Shown here: in pieces, positions 1-6,108 of the stretch
Layout: each line of letters opens with the position of its first letter
How positions within the stretch are numbered: the stretch's first letter is position 1
NCBI GenBank assembly: GCA_002333095.1
Contig: DDBK01000166.1
Coordinates: forward strand, 6,451 to 12,558
Source: Cellvibrionales bacterium UBA2034
GTDB lineage: Bacteria; Pseudomonadota; Gammaproteobacteria; Pseudomonadales; UBA7239
Reading direction: 5' to 3'
DNA length: 6,108 bases
Translations under genes and position numbers: made by a program
The notes under the pieces: generated by a model
What the model saw: the letters and a program-made list of their open reading frames with translations, nothing else
What the model was told of the DNA's origin: nothing
Database searches by the model: none

Positions 1-715
1 AAATACGGATGGTGTCACCAATACCATCCATCAACAACAACCCAAGACCAACAGACGATTTAACGGTGCCAGAACGCAAAGCACCAGCTTCTGTAATTCC
101 AAGATGCAACGGCTGCTCAATTTGCGAAGCAATCTTACGGTATGCCTCAACAGTGAGGAAAACATCAGAAGCTTTCAAACTGAGCTTGAAGTCGTGAAAA
201 TCCATTTTGTAAAGAATTTCAATATGCCGGAATGCTGATTCAACCAGTGCGTCAGCGTTTGGTTCGCCATACTTTTTCTGCAAATCTTTTTCCAGAGAAC
301 CGGCATTTACGCCTATACGGATAGGTATATTTTTTTCGCGCGCCTTTTCCACTACAGCGCGCACCCGGTCTTCACGCCCTATATTACCGGGGTTAATACG
401 CAAACAATCGACACCAAGATCAGCCACACGCAATGCAATTTTGTAGTCGAAGTGTATATCAGCCACAAGAGGCACATTAACTTGCTTACGAATCAAGCCA
501 AACGCCTTGGCAGCATCCAGTGAAGGAACAGATACACGCACAATATCCGCACCCACTTTCTCCAACTGCCGGATCTGTGCCACTGTTGCAGCAACATCTG
601 TGGTTTCTGTATTCGTCATACTCTGCACTGCAATTGGCGCATCACCGCCAACTGGCACATTGCCAACCATAATCTGGCGCGATTTACGGCGTTTGATGGG
701 ACTATGTACCAACAT
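1..715 (-). CDS. ispG: IspG, 4-hydroxy-3-methylbut-2-enyl diphosphate synthase (3' end missing)
   Basis: IspG carries out the penultimate step of the MEP isoprenoid pathway in the cytoplasm. It reductively opens 2-C-methyl-D-erythritol 2,4-cyclodiphosphate to HMBPP, using a [4Fe-4S] cluster and, in bacteria such as E. coli, electrons from flavodoxin. The window shows the first 238 residues, against about 370 in the family. They cover the TIM-barrel half. Visible signatures are [21 protein letters not shown] (about residues 16-36), VADIHFDY (84-91) and [10 protein letters not shown] (104-113), followed by [10 protein letters not shown] and [10 protein letters not shown], all very close to E. 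coli IspG from memory. The C-terminal cluster cysteines lie beyond the left edge. The ATG at 715-713 is chosen because GGGGA (727-723) sits 7 nt upstream and an in-frame TGA (721-719) blocks extension. It begins 13 nt after the rodZ stop, so it is probably the last visible gene of that transcript. Confidence 0.97.
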   Translation of the reverse strand, partial: MLVHSPIKRRKSRQIMVGNVPVGGDAPIAVQSMTNTETTDVAATVAQIRQLEKVGADIVRVSVPSLDAAKAFGLIRKQVNVPLVADIHFDYKIALRVADLGVDCLRINPGNIGREDRVRAVVEKAREKNIPIRIGVNAGSLEKDLQKKYGEPNADALVESAFRHIEILYKMDFHDFKLSLKASDVFLTVEAYRKIASQIEQPLHLGITEAGALRSGTVKSSVGLGLLLMDGIGDTIRI

Positions 716-728
716 CAATCATTCCCCA

Positions 729-1619
729 TTATTCAATTTCACCCGACGCAGGCTCATCACCCAGTACAAATTGCGCAGATTGAAATCCGGGGCGGACTGG
801 CACCGGAACAACCGCACCGTTGTAACTGACATTGACTGCTGATGCCCGGCCAAACCAGACATGCAGCGGCGTCTTGACAGGCATATCAAAAATTTCACCT
901 TTCTTATGAACTTTTTCGTGTATCACTTTGCCATTATCTGCCTTGAGCTGAACCCAGCAGTCGTCAATAAATTCAACATGCAGCACAGCATCAACCGGGG
1001 ATTCTACTGGCATCATTATCGATTGGCTTTCGGCTGGTTTAGCCGCTGCACTTTCTATAGACGAGGAGGGATCCGACCCGTTTTTTGCAGGCATACTTTC
1101 CATAATTGTTAATGCTTCTGGTATATTGTCCGGCTGCGCAGGCGCATCTGAAACGGGCTGGGAAGCATTGTTTGGCAGGGAAGAAAAAACCAATGGCCAG
1201 CCATGCGACACCAGCCAAAGCAAGCATGAAAAAAATGCAATGCCAAAAAACGCAGATACAAATACAAAAGCTTTATTACTACGCCGCGACACCAGAATAA
1301 CTTTTTCAGGAGATATTGCCGCCACAGGATTATATGTTTTTAGCTGCGGCAATAACGAATCGTATAATTTAACAAGACGATCTCCATCTACATCATACAA
1401 TCGCGCACAGGCACGCAAGTACCCTTTTACAAAAGCGGGACCGTTGAAGCCAGTAAAATTACCCTCCTCAAGCGCAATAACCTGACGCTTCTGCAAATGC
1501 AATTCTTGCGCAGCTTCTTCAACTGTTAATTTTTTTTCAGCACGACAATCGCGCAAAAACCGTCCAATTCCAGCAAGATCAGATACAGGGGCTTCCAAAA
1601 GAGACTCTTTAGTGGTCAT
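729..1619 (-). CDS. rodZ: RodZ, MreB-associated cell-shape protein
   Basis: RodZ is a bitopic inner-membrane protein that links the MreB cytoskeleton to the elongation machinery and keeps cells rod-shaped. The 296-residue product has the family's order of parts. A cytoplasmic Xre-like helix-turn-helix domain lies at about 15-75 (IGRFLRDCRAEKKLTVEEAA, then GPAFVKGYLRACARLY). A basic stretch (SRRSNK, 111-116) precedes one membrane segment at about 117-140. A Pro/Ser/Ala-rich periplasmic linker spans about 145-210, and a C-terminal beta-rich DUF4115 domain lies at about 212-288, with DDCWVQLKADNGKVIHEKV. In E. coli the HTH domain contacts MreB rather than acting as a typical DNA-binding regulator. 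Its ATG overlaps the pilF stop in an ATGA, and I see no good Shine-Dalgarno upstream, so translation is probably coupled to pilF. Older annotations may call it a generic XRE-family regulator. The poorly conserved linker is normal for the family. Confidence 0.94.
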   Translation of the reverse strand: MTTKESLLEAPVSDLAGIGRFLRDCRAEKKLTVEEAAQELHLQKRQVIALEEGNFTGFNGPAFVKGYLRACARLYDVDGDRLVKLYDSLLPQLKTYNPVAAISPEKVILVSRRSNKAFVFVSAFFGIAFFSCLLWLVSHGWPLVFSSLPNNASQPVSDAPAQPDNIPEALTIMESMPAKNGSDPSSSIESAAAKPAESQSIMMPVESPVDAVLHVEFIDDCWVQLKADNGKVIHEKVHKKGEIFDMPVKTPLHVWFGRASAVNVSYNGAVVPVPVRPGFQSAQFVLGDEPASGEIE

Positions 1620-2422
1620 TTGGATTCAGACCACACCTTGTACTCGCTGTATTGGGGAGATGCCGGAAATTCATTCTTCAGAAAAAGAGCATAACTTGCC
1701 TGCTTATCTTCTTGCCCCATCACATTCATCAAACGAATACCCAGCCACAGTGATTTTGCATTCTGTTTTGACATGGATAAGAATTTGTTATAGAGCTGAA
1801 CACTTTGTTCAAAGTCACCCGTCTCAAATTTCAAATCAGCCAACTCAAGCACCACCAATGGATTGCGAGCATCGTTGACATAACTACGACGAAATGCCTC
1901 TTCAGCTTCTTTCATTTTCCCCTGACGCTTCAGGCAAACTCCATAATTCAGAAATGCGGCATCCCTTTTGGCATACATGACATCCTCAGTCGCTTTGGCA
2001 AACATATTACACGCTTCGTCATAGCGCTTATGGCCATAAAGAAATGCGCCATAATTAAGATAGCTGGCTGTATCATCGCGATTGTAGCGAATGGCCTTCT
2101 TGTATTCATTCTCTGCCAATTCACTTTCACCGTCACTCTCATAGTAAACTGCAAGGATATTCAGCAGCTCCGGAGATTCATCGTCTATTTTAAGACCCTT
2201 GTTAATCGCTGTTAATGCAGATGCCCGTTTACCATCTTTCAGGTATCCATTTGCAAGCGTTATATAATCACTCAATGCTGCTTTTTCATCAGCCTTGGTA
2301 TCTGTCGGTGGAACGATCTGGCCAGTGCTCTGATCGGTCTCCTCGGTAACGCACCCAGCAAAAAACAGACACGCTGTCATCAGCAACAACGTCAATAAAC
2401 GGGCAAGAGACACAGCTATCAT
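1616..2422 (-). CDS. pilF: PilF/PilW, type IV pilus biogenesis lipoprotein (pilotin, TPR protein)
   Basis: PilF is an outer-membrane lipoprotein that, in Pseudomonas, is needed for localisation and assembly of the PilQ secretin of type IV pili. The product has 268 residues, close to the roughly 250 of known PilF. A hydrophobic signal peptide at 1-23 ends in a lipobox-like FAGC with Cys24 as the likely lipidated residue. Residue +2 is Val rather than Asp, which fits outer-membrane sorting. About six TPR-like helix pairs fill residues 50-252, for example ALTAINKGLKID, LAENEYKKAIRYN, EACNMFAKA, KEAEEAFRRSY and FEQSVQLYNKFL. Its position between rlmN and rodZ is the usual place for pilF/pilW in gammaproteobacteria and supports the name over a generic TPR protein. 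AAGGAG at 2436-2431, inside the rlmN tail, sits 8 nt before the ATG. The gene starts 3 nt after the rlmN stop. No other pilus gene is visible here. Confidence 0.92.
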   Translation of the reverse strand: MIAVSLARLLTLLLMTACLFFAGCVTEETDQSTGQIVPPTDTKADEKAALSDYITLANGYLKDGKRASALTAINKGLKIDDESPELLNILAVYYESDGESELAENEYKKAIRYNRDDTASYLNYGAFLYGHKRYDEACNMFAKATEDVMYAKRDAAFLNYGVCLKRQGKMKEAEEAFRRSYVNDARNPLVVLELADLKFETGDFEQSVQLYNKFLSMSKQNAKSLWLGIRLMNVMGQEDKQASYALFLKNEFPASPQYSEYKVWSESK

Positions 2423-2425
2423 CGA

Positions 2426-3568
2426 CTACTCTCCTTGAATAAAACGTACAGGTTCACTGACATCTGCCAAGACATCCCGACTATAACGCTCGCTACGACG
2501 CGTCCTGTCATTTACCAGTCCAGCTAACTGGCCACAAGCCGCATCAATATCATCGCCCCGGGTGCTGCGTATGGTTGCTGTATACCCTGCTTCAACCAAA
2601 ATGTCACGGAACCGGTACAGGCTATTGTTGCTGACACGCCGATAATCCGACAAGGAAAACGGGTTAAAGGGAATCAGGTTGATCTTCGACGGCACATCTC
2701 TCAGAAGCACTGCCAATTGATGGGCGTGCTCAGGCTTGTCATTCACTCCGTCGATCAGGGTGTATTCAATGGTTGCGCTGCGGTGTTTGTCCGGCAAGCC
2801 ATCAAGATAACGCTTGACCGACGCTAACAGCATCGCAATGGGATACTTCCTGTTAATAGGCACCAACTCATTACGCAGCGCATCATTTGGGGCATGCAAT
2901 GAAACAGCCAGTGACACATCTGTATATTTGCCCAATTGATCAAGCATCGGCACAACACCGGATGTGCTAAGCGTTACCCGACGTTTCGACAAGCCATACG
3001 CATGGTCATCCATCATCAGGTTGACAGAATCCACTACGTTGTCGAAATTGAGCAACGGCTCCCCCATACCCATTAATACAACATTGGAAATAACCCTTTG
3101 CGCCTGGGGGCCGAGACTACCGAATGATTTAGCCGCCAGCCACAGCTGCCCGACAATTTCAGCGGCTGTCAGGTCGCGCTGGAATCCCTGCTTTCCTGTT
3201 GCGCAGAAACTACAGTCCAGCGAACAGCCCACCTGGGAAGAAACACACAAAGTACCCCGGTTTTTTTCAGGGATAAAGACAGTTTCGATGCAACTGCCGC
3301 CAGAGACACGGATCAACCACTTGCGCGTACCATCAACAGATTCCATCTGCTCCAGGAGTTCAGGCGGTCGTATTTCGGCAACTTCAGCGAGCTTTGTCCT
3401 CAGGGGCTTGGACAGATTGGACATGTGCTCGAACTGATCGACACCATGCTGGTGGATCCACTGCGAGACCTGTTGGGCACGAAAGCGCTTTTCACCCAGA
3501 CCGGCAAAAAACGCCTCCAGTTTGGCGGGGCTCAAACCAAGCAGGTTAACCTTGTCGACCTGACTCAT
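2426..3568 (-). CDS. rlmN: RlmN, dual-specificity 23S rRNA/tRNA adenine-C2 methyltransferase
   Basis: RlmN is a radical SAM enzyme that methylates C2 of A2503 in 23S rRNA and of A37 in some tRNAs, a modification linked to translational accuracy. Numbering from the ATG at 3568 gives 380 residues, against 384 in E. coli. The [4Fe-4S]-binding CxxxCxxC is Cys115, Cys119 and Cys122 (GCSLDCSFC). The two catalytic cysteines are present: Cys108 in [10 protein letters not shown] and Cys345 in [11 protein letters not shown]. The SAM-site motif MGMGEPLLN (about 166-174) and [15 protein letters not shown] also match. An in-frame GTG at 3577 would add three residues, but GGAGG (3583-3579) is only 1 nt from it and 10 nt from the ATG, so the ATG is preferred. 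All key residues argue for a true RlmN rather than the resistance homologue Cfr. It lies 39 nt after ndk and 3 nt before pilF, so it is probably cotranscribed with both. Confidence 0.97.
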   Translation of the reverse strand: MSQVDKVNLLGLSPAKLEAFFAGLGEKRFRAQQVSQWIHQHGVDQFEHMSNLSKPLRTKLAEVAEIRPPELLEQMESVDGTRKWLIRVSGGSCIETVFIPEKNRGTLCVSSQVGCSLDCSFCATGKQGFQRDLTAAEIVGQLWLAAKSFGSLGPQAQRVISNVVLMGMGEPLLNFDNVVDSVNLMMDDHAYGLSKRRVTLSTSGVVPMLDQLGKYTDVSLAVSLHAPNDALRNELVPINRKYPIAMLLASVKRYLDGLPDKHRSATIEYTLIDGVNDKPEHAHQLAVLLRDVPSKINLIPFNPFSLSDYRRVSNNSLYRFRDILVEAGYTATIRSTRGDDIDAACGQLAGLVNDRTRRSERYSRDVLADVSEPVRFIQGE

Positions 3569-3607
3569 ATCGGCCACGCCTCCAGGCGTCCGGAATACTA
3601 TTGGGTG
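3569..3607 (-). promoter_or_regulatory. rlmN translation initiation region with its SD inside an inverted repeat
   Basis: The ndk-rlmN spacer holds a strong Shine-Dalgarno, GGAGG (3583-3579 on the minus strand), which decides the rlmN start at 3568. The SD is embedded in a 14-bp inverted repeat at 3576-3589 with two 6-nt arms (ACGCCT and AGGCGT) around a 2-nt centre. If it folds in RNA the loop must open to at least 3-4 nt, leaving only a short stem, so sequestration of the SD would be modest. The repeat is seen directly; the regulatory role is inference. There is no U-tract, so it is not a terminator. Confidence 0.55.
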
Positions 3608-4033
3608 TTAACGGCTGTAAATATCAGTGGCGGGGAAAAAATAGGCTATTTCACGTGCAGCTGCCGCAGCCGAATCGGAACCATGCACAGCATTGGCATC
3701 AATGCTGTCAGCAAAATCGGCCCGGATTGTGCCCGCATCAGCTTTCTTCGGATCGGTCGCGCCCATCAATGCTCGATTTTTGGCAATAGCATCTTCACCG
3801 GTCAGTACCTGAACCATCACAGGGCCAGATGTCATGAATGCCACCAGATCCTTGAAAAATCCACGTTCACGGTGCTCGGCATAGAAACCTTCGGCTTCTG
3901 CCTGACTCAGGTGCTTCATACGCGAAGCTACAACCTTCAGGCCAGCATTCTCAAAACGGCTATAAATGGCGCCAATGACATTCTTGGCAACAGCATCGGG
4001 TTTAATGATAGACAGGGTGCTTTCAACAGCCAT
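3608..4033 (-). CDS. ndk: Nucleoside diphosphate kinase
   Basis: Ndk transfers the gamma-phosphate from ATP to nucleoside diphosphates through a phosphohistidine intermediate, balancing NTP and dNTP pools in the cytoplasm. The 141-residue product is complete and of normal family length (143 in E. coli). The N-terminal [17 protein letters not shown] carries the nucleotide-site lysine (Lys11). RNRALMG-type residues appear as [11 protein letters not shown] (85-95), and the active-site motif NAVHGSDS places the catalytic histidine at His117. The end, [14 protein letters not shown], matches the family tail. GGAG at 4046-4043 lies 9 nt before the ATG. It follows iscX after a 110-nt gap with a promoter-like sequence and precedes rlmN by 39 nt, so it is likely the first gene of the ndk-rlmN-pilF-rodZ-ispG transcript. 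Nothing about it is unusual. Confidence 0.98.
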   Translation of the reverse strand: MAVESTLSIIKPDAVAKNVIGAIYSRFENAGLKVVASRMKHLSQAEAEGFYAEHRERGFFKDLVAFMTSGPVMVQVLTGEDAIAKNRALMGATDPKKADAGTIRADFADSIDANAVHGSDSAAAAAREIAYFFPATDIYSR

Positions 4034-4050
4034 TACTCTGGACTCCGGGC

Positions 4051-4089
4051 AAAATCAGGTTAGGGGTACGGCCTAGGCCGAAAATCAGG
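4051..4089 (-). repeat. 9-bp direct repeat flanking a 12-bp palindrome upstream of ndk
   Basis: On the plus strand AAAATCAGG occurs at 4051-4059 and again at 4081-4089, exactly 30 bp apart. Between them, at 4069-4080, is the perfect 12-bp palindrome CGGCCTAGGCCG. All of it lies in the predicted ndk 5' leader, starting about at the expected transcription start and ending shortly before the ndk ribosome-binding site. The spacing near three helical turns and the loopless palindrome look more like a protein-binding site than an RNA hairpin. No known regulator is recognised, and chance cannot be excluded for elements this short. Confidence 0.45.
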
Positions 4090-4095
4090 GGCGGG

Positions 4096-4124
4096 ATTAT
4101 ACGGCAGAAGGCAGAAAAAGGCAC
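4096..4124 (-). promoter_or_regulatory. Candidate sigma-70 promoter for ndk and downstream genes
   Basis: On the minus strand a perfect TATAAT -10 box lies at 4101-4096. With a 17-nt spacer, the -35 position (4124-4119) reads GTGCCT, matching TTGACA at only 3 of 6 bases. Transcription would start near 4089, giving an ndk leader of about 55 nt. The location in the only sizeable intergenic gap, just upstream of ndk, supports the call. The weak -35 suggests moderate strength or help from an activator. Confidence 0.55.
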
Positions 4125-4132
4125 TGCGCACC
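4115..4132 (-). terminator. Weak terminator-like hairpin after iscX
   Basis: About 11 nt past the iscX stop the minus strand reads GGTGC-GCA-GTGCC followed by five Ts. It can form a 5-bp stem, two of the pairs being G-U, with a 3-nt loop and a U-tract. An AAA/UUU pairing outside one mismatch could extend it slightly. It is placed where the isc operon would end but is short and weak, so readthrough into ndk is likely. It overlaps the -35 of the candidate ndk promoter. Confidence 0.3.
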
Positions 4133-4143
4133 GTTTGGGGGCT

Positions 4144-4344
4144 TCAGGCCAATTCCTCGATCCATGCCATCTGGATAGCTTCCAGTACCTTCTCGCCACT
4201 GCGATCAGGGCTATCGTCAAAGCCGGGCAGGGCCATCACCCAGTTGCGTAAGTCGACAAAGTTTACATAACGGGGATCAACATCAGGCTTGCTATCAACC
4301 AGCTCAATCACAATATCGTGCACATCGGTCCACTTCATGTACAT
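4144..4344 (-). CDS. iscX: IscX, small acidic Fe-S assembly regulator
   Basis: IscX (YfhJ) is a small acidic cytoplasmic protein of the ISC system. It binds iron and the cysteine desulfurase IscS, and has been proposed as an iron donor or as a regulator of cluster assembly that competes with frataxin. The 66-residue product has the family length and signatures: MKWTDVHDIVIEL near the start, KPDVDPRYVNFVDLRNWV (about 19-36), an acidic FDDSPDRS patch, and EKVLEAIQMAWIEEL at the C-terminus. It follows fdx by 8 nt, its normal position as the last isc gene. The start is uncertain. ATG 4344 matches the E. coli N-terminal length but is only 2 nt from GGAG (4350-4347). ATG 4338 is 8 nt from it and would give 64 residues. 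Confidence 0.95.
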   Translation of the reverse strand: MYMKWTDVHDIVIELVDSKPDVDPRYVNFVDLRNWVMALPGFDDSPDRSGEKVLEAIQMAWIEELA

Positions 4345-4352
4345 CTCTCCCC

Positions 4353-4691
4353 TTAATGCCGCTCGGAAGCAAGGTTAATGGTGTACTTGGGGATTTCAAC
4401 CACAAGGTCTTCATCTGCCAGCAGAGCCTGACAACTCAAGCGAGAGTCAGGCTCAAGCCCCCAGGCCTTGTCCAGCATATCGTCTTCCAGCTCATCAGGT
4501 GGCTCAAGGGAATCAGCCCCACTGCGAACAATGACATGACAGGTTGTGCATGCGCATGACAACTCACAGGCATGCTCAATCTCAATCCCATTGCGTAACG
4601 CCACTTCACAAATATTCTCACCTGGCTCTGCTTCAACCACTGCACCTTCAGGACAGTATTTCTCATGCGGCAGAAAAATAATTTTTGGCAT
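4353..4691 (-). CDS. fdx: Fdx, ISC-type [2Fe-2S] ferredoxin
   Basis: Fdx is the adrenodoxin-like [2Fe-2S] ferredoxin of the isc operon and donates electrons during cluster assembly on IscU. The product has 112 residues (111 in E. coli). The cluster ligands are Cys42, Cys48, Cys51 and Cys87, in HACELSCACTTCH and RLSCQA. The extra non-ligand Cys46, typical of isc ferredoxins, is present. EDDMLDKAWGLEP (about 69-81) and the C-terminal EIPKYTINLASE also match the family closely. These features separate it from plant-type photosynthetic ferredoxins. It begins 2 nt after the hscA stop, with only a weak GAGAG (4705-4701) as ribosome-binding site, so coupling with hscA translation is likely. iscX follows 8 nt downstream. 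Confidence 0.98.
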   Translation of the reverse strand: MPKIIFLPHEKYCPEGAVVEAEPGENICEVALRNGIEIEHACELSCACTTCHVIVRSGADSLEPPDELEDDMLDKAWGLEPDSRLSCQALLADEDLVVEIPKYTINLASERH

Positions 4692-4693
4692 AT

Positions 4694-6108
4694 TCAGCTG
4701 CTCTCATGGTTGTCAGCGCCAGCTAGATCACTGATGTTTTTTCCTGCCAACGCTTTTTGCACAGCGGCATTCATCCTGCGCGCGGCAAAAAACTCACTGT
4801 CATGGCTTGCTCGCTCTACTATTTCAGCAATTTTTGCACTGTCACTGCCATTCTGTTGCTGTTCCAGCTCAGCTAAGAGTTTATGCAGCAAAGTAGTTTC
4901 ATTATGGTCAAGCAATACACCATCCACCTGCAACGCAGAACGCAAGTTCTCTACCATGCGTCTTGCTTCTACGCGCTGCTCATTCAGTTTACGGGCTTGC
5001 ATATCATCTTTAGCGTGCGCAAATGAATCCTTTAACATTCGGGCGATCTCGCCATCACCCAGACCATACGAAGGCTTTACTGTAATACTGGCTTCAACAC
5101 CACTGCTATTTTCTTGTGCAAACACATTCAACAAGCCATCCGCATCAACCTGGAATGTGACACGGATGTGCGCAGCGCCCGCAACCATAGGCGGGATACC
5201 GCGCAACTCAAAACGGGCCAATGAACGGCAATCCACCACTAATTCGCGTTCGCCCTGTACTACATGAATAGCCATTGCAGTCTGGCCGTCCTTGAATGTA
5301 GTGAACTCCTGCGCTTTTGATACAGGGATAGTGGTGTTGCGGGAAATAATTTTCTCTACCAGACCGCCCATGGTTTCAATGCCGAGGGATAGCGGAATAA
5401 CATCCAGCAGAAGCAGCTCATTATCAGGGCGATTGCCTACCAACTGGTCAGCCTGGATAGCCGCTCCCAGCGCCACAACACAATCTGGATCGATGTCGGT
5501 CAGCGGTGTCTGTTTAAAAAAACCTCCCACTTTTTCACGCACATAAGGGCAGCGGGTTGAACCGCCGACCATCACGACATGTGCAATATCTTCTGGCGCA
5601 AGTTTGGCGTCGCGCAAGACTTTGCGACATGATCGCATGCTGCGTTCTACCAGTGATTCTATTAACGCATCATACTGGACGCGCTCAATAGCGCCTGACC
5701 AGCCACCAAACTCAAGTTGTACGGAAGTCTGCGTAGACAAATTTTCTTTTGCAAAACGGCAATGATCGAGTAACTCACGCCGGCCAGAAAAATCCAGACT
5801 GACAATGCCCGACTGTTGTAACACCCATTCAGCCAGCACGGCATCGAAATCGTCGCCACCCAGGGCTGAATCCCCCCCTGTCGCCAATACTTCAAAAACA
5901 CCGCGCGAAAGCCGCAGGATAGAAATATCAAACGTGCCACCACCAAGATCATAAACAGCGATAACGCCTTCCTCACCACGGTCAAGACCGTACGCCACAG
6001 CAGCGGCAGTTGGTTCGTTGAGCAAACGCATCACTTTGAGTTCTGCCAGCGTCGCAGCATCTTTGGTAGCCTGGCGTTGCGCATCATCAAAATACGCAGG
6101 CACAGTAA
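4694..6108 (-). CDS. hscA: HscA, Hsp70-type Fe-S assembly chaperone (5' end missing)
   Basis: HscA is the specialised Hsp70 ATPase that, with co-chaperone HscB, binds IscU and helps release its newly built cluster. About 470 residues are visible; compared with about 616 in E. coli, roughly the first 145 lie beyond the right edge. The reading frame is open to the edge, starting within [18 protein letters not shown], the Hsp70 signature. The GTG at 6103 is therefore an internal Val codon, not the start. Counting from that Val, the phosphate-binding DLGGGTFD is at 52-59, followed by [12 protein letters not shown]. The adenosine motif VMVGGSTR is at about 177-184, the substrate-binding beta domain at about 234-347 ([49 protein letters not shown]), and the helical lid follows to the end. 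[24 protein letters not shown] and the adjacent fdx and iscX identify HscA rather than DnaK. The lid sequence diverges most, as is normal. Confidence 0.97.
   Translation of the reverse strand, partial: TVPAYFDDAQRQATKDAATLAELKVMRLLNEPTAAAVAYGLDRGEEGVIAVYDLGGGTFDISILRLSRGVFEVLATGGDSALGGDDFDAVLAEWVLQQSGIVSLDFSGRRELLDHCRFAKENLSTQTSVQLEFGGWSGAIERVQYDALIESLVERSMRSCRKVLRDAKLAPEDIAHVVMVGGSTRCPYVREKVGGFFKQTPLTDIDPDCVVALGAAIQADQLVGNRPDNELLLLDVIPLSLGIETMGGLVEKIISRNTTIPVSKAQEFTTFKDGQTAMAIHVVQGERELVVDCRSLARFELRGIPPMVAGAAHIRVTFQVDADGLLNVFAQENSSGVEASITVKPSYGLGDGEIARMLKDSFAHAKDDMQARKLNEQRVEARRMVENLRSALQVDGVLLDHNETTLLHKLLAELEQQQNGSDSAKIAEIVERASHDSEFFAARRMNAAVQKALAGKNISDLAGADNHESS

Noticed and set aside
729..1619. 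rodZ as an XRE-family transcription regulator or phage repressor
   Set aside because: The HTH domain is followed by a membrane segment, a Pro/Ser-rich linker and a DUF4115 domain, and the neighbours are pilF and ispG, which is the standard RodZ context.
2964..4063. Long plus-strand open frames (157 and 212 codons) opposite rlmN and ndk
   Set aside because: They are antisense to genes with intact catalytic motifs, have no recognisable protein features, and are explained by the codon pattern of the minus-strand genes.
4069..4080. Palindrome CGGCCTAGGCCG as an intrinsic terminator
   Set aside because: It has no loop and no following U-tract on the minus strand; the sequence after it is TACCCC.
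4665..5267. 200-codon plus-strand open frame opposite hscA
   Set aside because: Antisense shadow of a highly conserved Hsp70 gene; Ser/Ala/Arg-rich low-complexity translation with no domain.
6101..6103. GTG at 6103 as the hscA start
   Set aside because: The frame stays open to the window edge and the residues there belong to the internal TVPAYFDD Hsp70 motif, so about 145 N-terminal residues are simply outside the window.
1..6108. Mobile element, CRISPR array, tRNA/rRNA or toxin-antitoxin system
   Set aside because: Nearly all bases are covered by eight conserved housekeeping genes; I saw no transposase, spaced repeat array, RNA gene or small gene pair in the remaining gaps.

Overview
The window is a compact stretch of gammaproteobacterial chromosome in which every recognisable gene is on the minus strand. 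In transcription order (right to left) the genes are hscA (5' part missing), fdx, iscX, ndk, rlmN, pilF/pilW, rodZ and ispG (3' part missing). This is the familiar layout of many Pseudomonas- and Cellvibrio-like gammaproteobacteria, where the tail of the isc iron-sulfur operon runs into ndk-rlmN-pilF-rodZ-ispG. The moderate GC content and the PilF-type pilotin suggest a rod-shaped, type IV piliated, Gram-negative aerobe of that broad group. I cannot name the genus from this sequence alone.

Right part (4144-6108): the end of the isc operon. HscA is a specialised Hsp70 chaperone, the ferredoxin Fdx supplies electrons, and IscX is a small acidic iron-binding regulator. The genes are 2 to 9 nt apart. 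A 110-nt gap follows (4034-4143). It is the only sizeable non-coding stretch and holds a weak terminator-like hairpin, a perfect TATAAT -10 box, a 12-bp palindrome and a 9-bp direct repeat.

Middle and left part (1-4033): ndk (nucleotide balance), rlmN (23S rRNA/tRNA A2 methylation by radical SAM chemistry), pilF (outer-membrane lipoprotein pilotin with TPR repeats), rodZ (MreB-linked cell-shape factor) and ispG (MEP-pathway isoprenoid synthesis). Gaps are 39 nt (ndk-rlmN), 3 nt (rlmN-pilF), an ATGA stop/start overlap (pilF-rodZ) and 13 nt (rodZ-ispG), consistent with one transcript starting upstream of ndk.

Functionally, RlmN and IspG both need a [4Fe-4S] cluster, so the cluster-assembly operon lies directly upstream of two client enzymes. 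All eight proteins match well-known families with key residues intact where visible. I found no mobile element, CRISPR array, RNA gene, frameshift or unknown gene, and no sign of an undescribed system. The points worth a second look are small: the architecture upstream of ndk, the rlmN start inside an inverted repeat, and two ambiguous N-termini.
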